From Clostridia bacterium (lineage in GTDB: Bacteria; Bacillota_A; Clostridia; Oscillospirales; Acutalibacteraceae): a DNA stretch of 6,042 nt. The position numbers and the translations under genes are program-made. Positions within the stretch are counted from its first letter, which is position 1. Each line of letters starts with the position of its first letter. The stretch covers positions 1 to 6,042 of the forward strand of contig JAILQN010000106.1 of the NCBI GenBank assembly GCA_024699005.1, in the 5' to 3' direction. The notes under the pieces are model-generated. The model did not search any database. It was not told the DNA's origin and worked only from the letters and a program-made list of their open reading frames with translations. Shown piece by piece: positions 4,446 to 6,042 of the stretch.

Positions 4446-5888
4446 GTTTATCTTTATAATAATCATAAGAAACGCAAGTGGCGTATCAAAACTCATCTGC
4501 TCGTAACGCTGATCGGTCTGACGACCGCGCTGCTGCTGACGGTCGCGCTCGCCTTCAACGTCTCAATGTACGGCTATATCCGCGGAAGGTTATCGGAGCA
4601 GCTTTCAAACGTCTCCGGCAGCGCGTCGGAAGACCGAATAGACAACCGGCGGGAACCGGGAGAGAAGCCGGGAGAAAAACCGGATCAGGAGCCGGAACAG
4701 GATCCGGGAGCAGAAAACGAGGCGCCGTTTGACGAGCATCCCGACCGGATCATGGGCACCAGGGGCAGCGCGGTTTTGCTGAACGCCGATGGGACTGTAT
4801 TTGACAACCTGCACGGGGAAGCGGCTGTTGCCGAGGATCTGGCGGAGTGGTACCGCGGACACGCGGGGAAAACCTCCCTTCAGAATAAAATGGTTTTCCT
4901 TAAAAACGGCACTTATATGATATCTGTCAGAGACGATCCGGTAACGGAGGGACAGATCCTTCTCAGCTACGTGGACGTGACCTCGATCATGGCTTTTACA
5001 AGTCAGATCAATATCGTTCTGCTGACAGTCATTCTTGCTGCGATCCTGATCTGCATTCTGCTCAGCCGCAGGTTTGCCCGTTCGTTCGCGGAACCGGTGC
5101 AAAGCCTTTCGGATTTTGCCGCGCAGATCGGCAGCGGAGATACGGAGCCCCAGGCTCTCAGCTTCCGCGACGTGGAATTTGACGCGCTGGCGGACTCCAT
5201 GAACCGTATGGCTTCAGATCTGCGGGAATCACAGCGGAAGCAGGAAGTCTTCTTCCAGAACGTCTCGCACGAGCTGCGCACGCCCCTGACCTCTATCCGC
5301 GGCAACGCGGAAGGTATAGTTTACGGTCTGATGGAGCCGCAGGCCGCGGCGAAGGTGATCCTTTCAGAATCCGATAAACTCGGCGGTCTGGTGGAGGACA
5401 TCCTGTTCCTGTCCCGCGCGGGGAAGGAAAAGCCGGACGACAGCGCAGAACCGCTGGATATGCGGGACGTCATCTCCCTCTGCGTATCGGAGCAGCGAAC
5501 AGAGGCGGAAAATAAAGGCGTTTCATTCGTTTTCGATTTTGACGACGAGCCCGTGGAACTGCGGATACGCGAACAGGATGCGGAACGGATGATCGGCAAT
5601 CTCATTTCCAACGCCATACGGTACGCCGAAAAAACCGTTACGCTGCGCTGCCGCCGTGAACAGGACGCCGTTGTGATCGAAGTGAAGGACGACGGGCCCG
5701 GCGTGGCGGAGGAGGATTTTCCCCACGTTTTCGAACGGATGTATAAAGGAAAAGGCGGAAAACACGGCATCGGCCTTGCCATCGCCCGGGCTGCGGCGAA
5801 GGCTGCCGGCGGAGAGATAACCGTCCGGAATGAAAACGGAGCGGTGTTCGAGGCGCGTTTTCCTGCTGCTGCAAAGAACCGGGTATAA
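4443..5888 (+). CDS. HAMP-containing membrane sensor histidine kinase of a two-component system
   Basis: This 481-residue protein is the likely partner of the regulator at 3700-4398. It has a basic N-terminus, a first membrane segment at about 17-42, an extracytoplasmic domain at about 43-187, a second membrane segment at about 188-208 and a HAMP linker at about 209-262 (EPVQSLSDFAAQI...FDALADSMNRMASDL). The H-box is NVSHELRTPLTSIRGNAEG (His276). The N-box is MIGNLISNAIRYA (Asn386, Asn390), G1 is DDGPG (416-420), the F-box is HVFERMYKG and G2 is GKHGIGLAIA (439-448). All catalytic boxes are intact. Residues 72-91 of the sensor domain form five P-x-x-x repeats rich in Glu, probably an extended spacer near the membrane. 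The ATG at 4443 follows a hairpin and AATGAAT repeats and has no adjacent Shine-Dalgarno. An in-frame stop at 4434-4436 rules out an earlier ATG, and the next in-frame ATG would lie past the first membrane segment. The signal sensed is unknown. Confidence 0.95.
   Translation: MVYLYNNHKKRKWRIKTHLLVTLIGLTTALLLTVALAFNVSMYGYIRGRLSEQLSNVSGSASEDRIDNRREPGEKPGEKPDQEPEQDPGAENEAPFDEHPDRIMGTRGSAVLLNADGTVFDNLHGEAAVAEDLAEWYRGHAGKTSLQNKMVFLKNGTYMISVRDDPVTEGQILLSYVDVTSIMAFTSQINIVLLTVILAAILICILLSRRFARSFAEPVQSLSDFAAQIGSGDTEPQALSFRDVEFDALADSMNRMASDLRESQRKQEVFFQNVSHELRTPLTSIRGNAEGIVYGLMEPQAAAKVILSESDKLGGLVEDILFLSRAGKEKPDDSAEPLDMRDVISLCVSEQRTEAENKGVSFVFDFDDEPVELRIREQDAERMIGNLISNAIRYAEKTVTLRCRREQDAVVIEVKDDGPGVAEEDFPHVFERMYKGKGGKHGIGLAIARAAAKAAGGEITVRNENGAVFEARFPAAAKNRV
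4656..4715 (+). repeat. Coding 12-bp repeat giving five P-x-x-x units in the sensor domain
   Basis: Five 12-bp units, each beginning CCG, encode PGEK, PGEK, PDQE, PEQD and PGAE (residues 72-91). The first two units are nearly identical in DNA and the later ones have drifted. Because the unit is a multiple of three, gain or loss would change the length of this Pro/Glu-rich stretch without a frameshift. Confidence 0.75.
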
Positions 5889-5898
5889 CAACCGGTTG
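5877..5898. promoter_or_regulatory. Possible operator: AACCGG direct repeat with a CAACCGGTTG palindrome
   Basis: AACCGG occurs at 5877-5882 and again at 5890-5895, 13 bp apart. The second copy lies in the perfect 10-bp palindrome CAACCGGTTG (5889-5898), directly after the kinase stop and about 45 bp before the flavoprotein gene. The first copy lies inside the kinase's last codons. This could be a protein binding site for control of the following gene, but the match is short and may be chance. Confidence 0.25.
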
Positions 5899-5929
5899 AC
5901 TAACTGGGATTTGTATAAAAAATTGTTTT

Positions 5930-5935
5930 AGGAGG
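5930..5935 (+). promoter_or_regulatory. Consensus ribosome binding site of the flavoprotein gene
   Basis: AGGAGG lies 8 nt before the ATG at 5944, an optimal spacing, and is the strongest Shine-Dalgarno in the window. It fixes the start of the last gene. Confidence 0.85.
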
Positions 5936-5943
5936 AAAACACA

Positions 5944-6042
5944 ATGGCAAATATTCTTATTCTTAACGGCTCGCCGAGAAAGAACGGCGCCACCGCATCA
6001 TTAATGAAAGCGTTTATTGAAGGAGCGAAGGAAAGCAGCAAC
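5944..6042 (+). CDS. NADPH-dependent FMN reductase / flavodoxin-like protein, 3' end cut by window
   Basis: Only 33 N-terminal residues are present. They begin with a hydrophobic beta strand, ILILNGSPRKNGATASLM, in which GSPRKNG is the FMN phosphate-binding loop of the NADPH-dependent FMN reductase / flavodoxin-fold family, followed by an amphipathic helix. The family more often has GNT where this protein has GAT. Members reduce FMN, quinones or other acceptors, or carry an extra Fe-S cluster; which of these applies cannot be told from this fragment. The gene starts 55 bp after the kinase stop in the same direction with no terminator between, so it may be read through from the two-component operon. 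The gap contains TTGACT and TATAAA, but only 12 bp apart, so a separate promoter is not convincing. Confidence 0.82.
   Translation, partial: MANILILNGSPRKNGATASLMKAFIEGAKESSN

Noticed and set aside
5896..5919. Promoter from TTGACT (5896-5901) and TATAAA (5914-5919)
   Set aside because: The spacer is only 12 bp, too short for a sigma-A promoter, and no better-spaced partner is seen for either element.

Overview
The window looks like a regulatory stretch of a chromosome from an anaerobic Firmicute, probably an uncultured member of class Clostridia. This is an inference. It rests on OmpR-type response regulators paired with short, partly HAMP-less histidine kinases, a RelQ-like small alarmone synthetase, AGGAGG-type ribosome binding sites, frequent ATA isoleucine codons and a moderately GC-rich base composition (not counted). 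No rRNA, tRNA, CRISPR array, transposase or phage gene was seen.

Layout. (1) Bases 2-856 (+) hold the 3' part of a right-handed beta-helix protein. It ends at a hairpin that looks like a terminator in both directions, because the next gene converges on it. (2) A leftward block contains a small (p)ppGpp synthetase (2922-3536), an OmpR/PhoB-type response regulator (2175-2843) and its sensor kinase (914-2182). Regulator and kinase overlap by 8 bp. (3) A divergent control region (3537-3699) contains two perfect inverted repeats and a strong sigma-A-type promoter facing right. (4) A rightward block contains a second OmpR/PhoB regulator (3700-4398) and a second, HAMP-containing kinase (4443-5888). 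(5) The window ends in the first 33 codons of an NADPH-dependent FMN reductase/flavodoxin-like gene (5944 onward).

The two two-component systems are unlike each other in architecture, so they do not look like a recent duplication. They sit back to back around the alarmone synthetase, which shares the direction of the first system and has no visible terminator before it. An alarmone-synthetase/two-component transcription unit is therefore plausible but unproven.

The most unusual feature is in the gene junctions. Three of them carry short tandem repeats of exactly 7 bp, each with a different unit: CTGTYAC at 911-931, RAGTTCH at 2863-2918 (eight units) and AATGAAT at 4425-4445. The first supplies the end of a reading frame and the stem of the terminator. 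The second separates the synthetase from the regulator. The third contains the start codon of the second kinase, which has no Shine-Dalgarno sequence next to it. I see no clearly new enzymatic or defence system; the gene content itself is recognisable.
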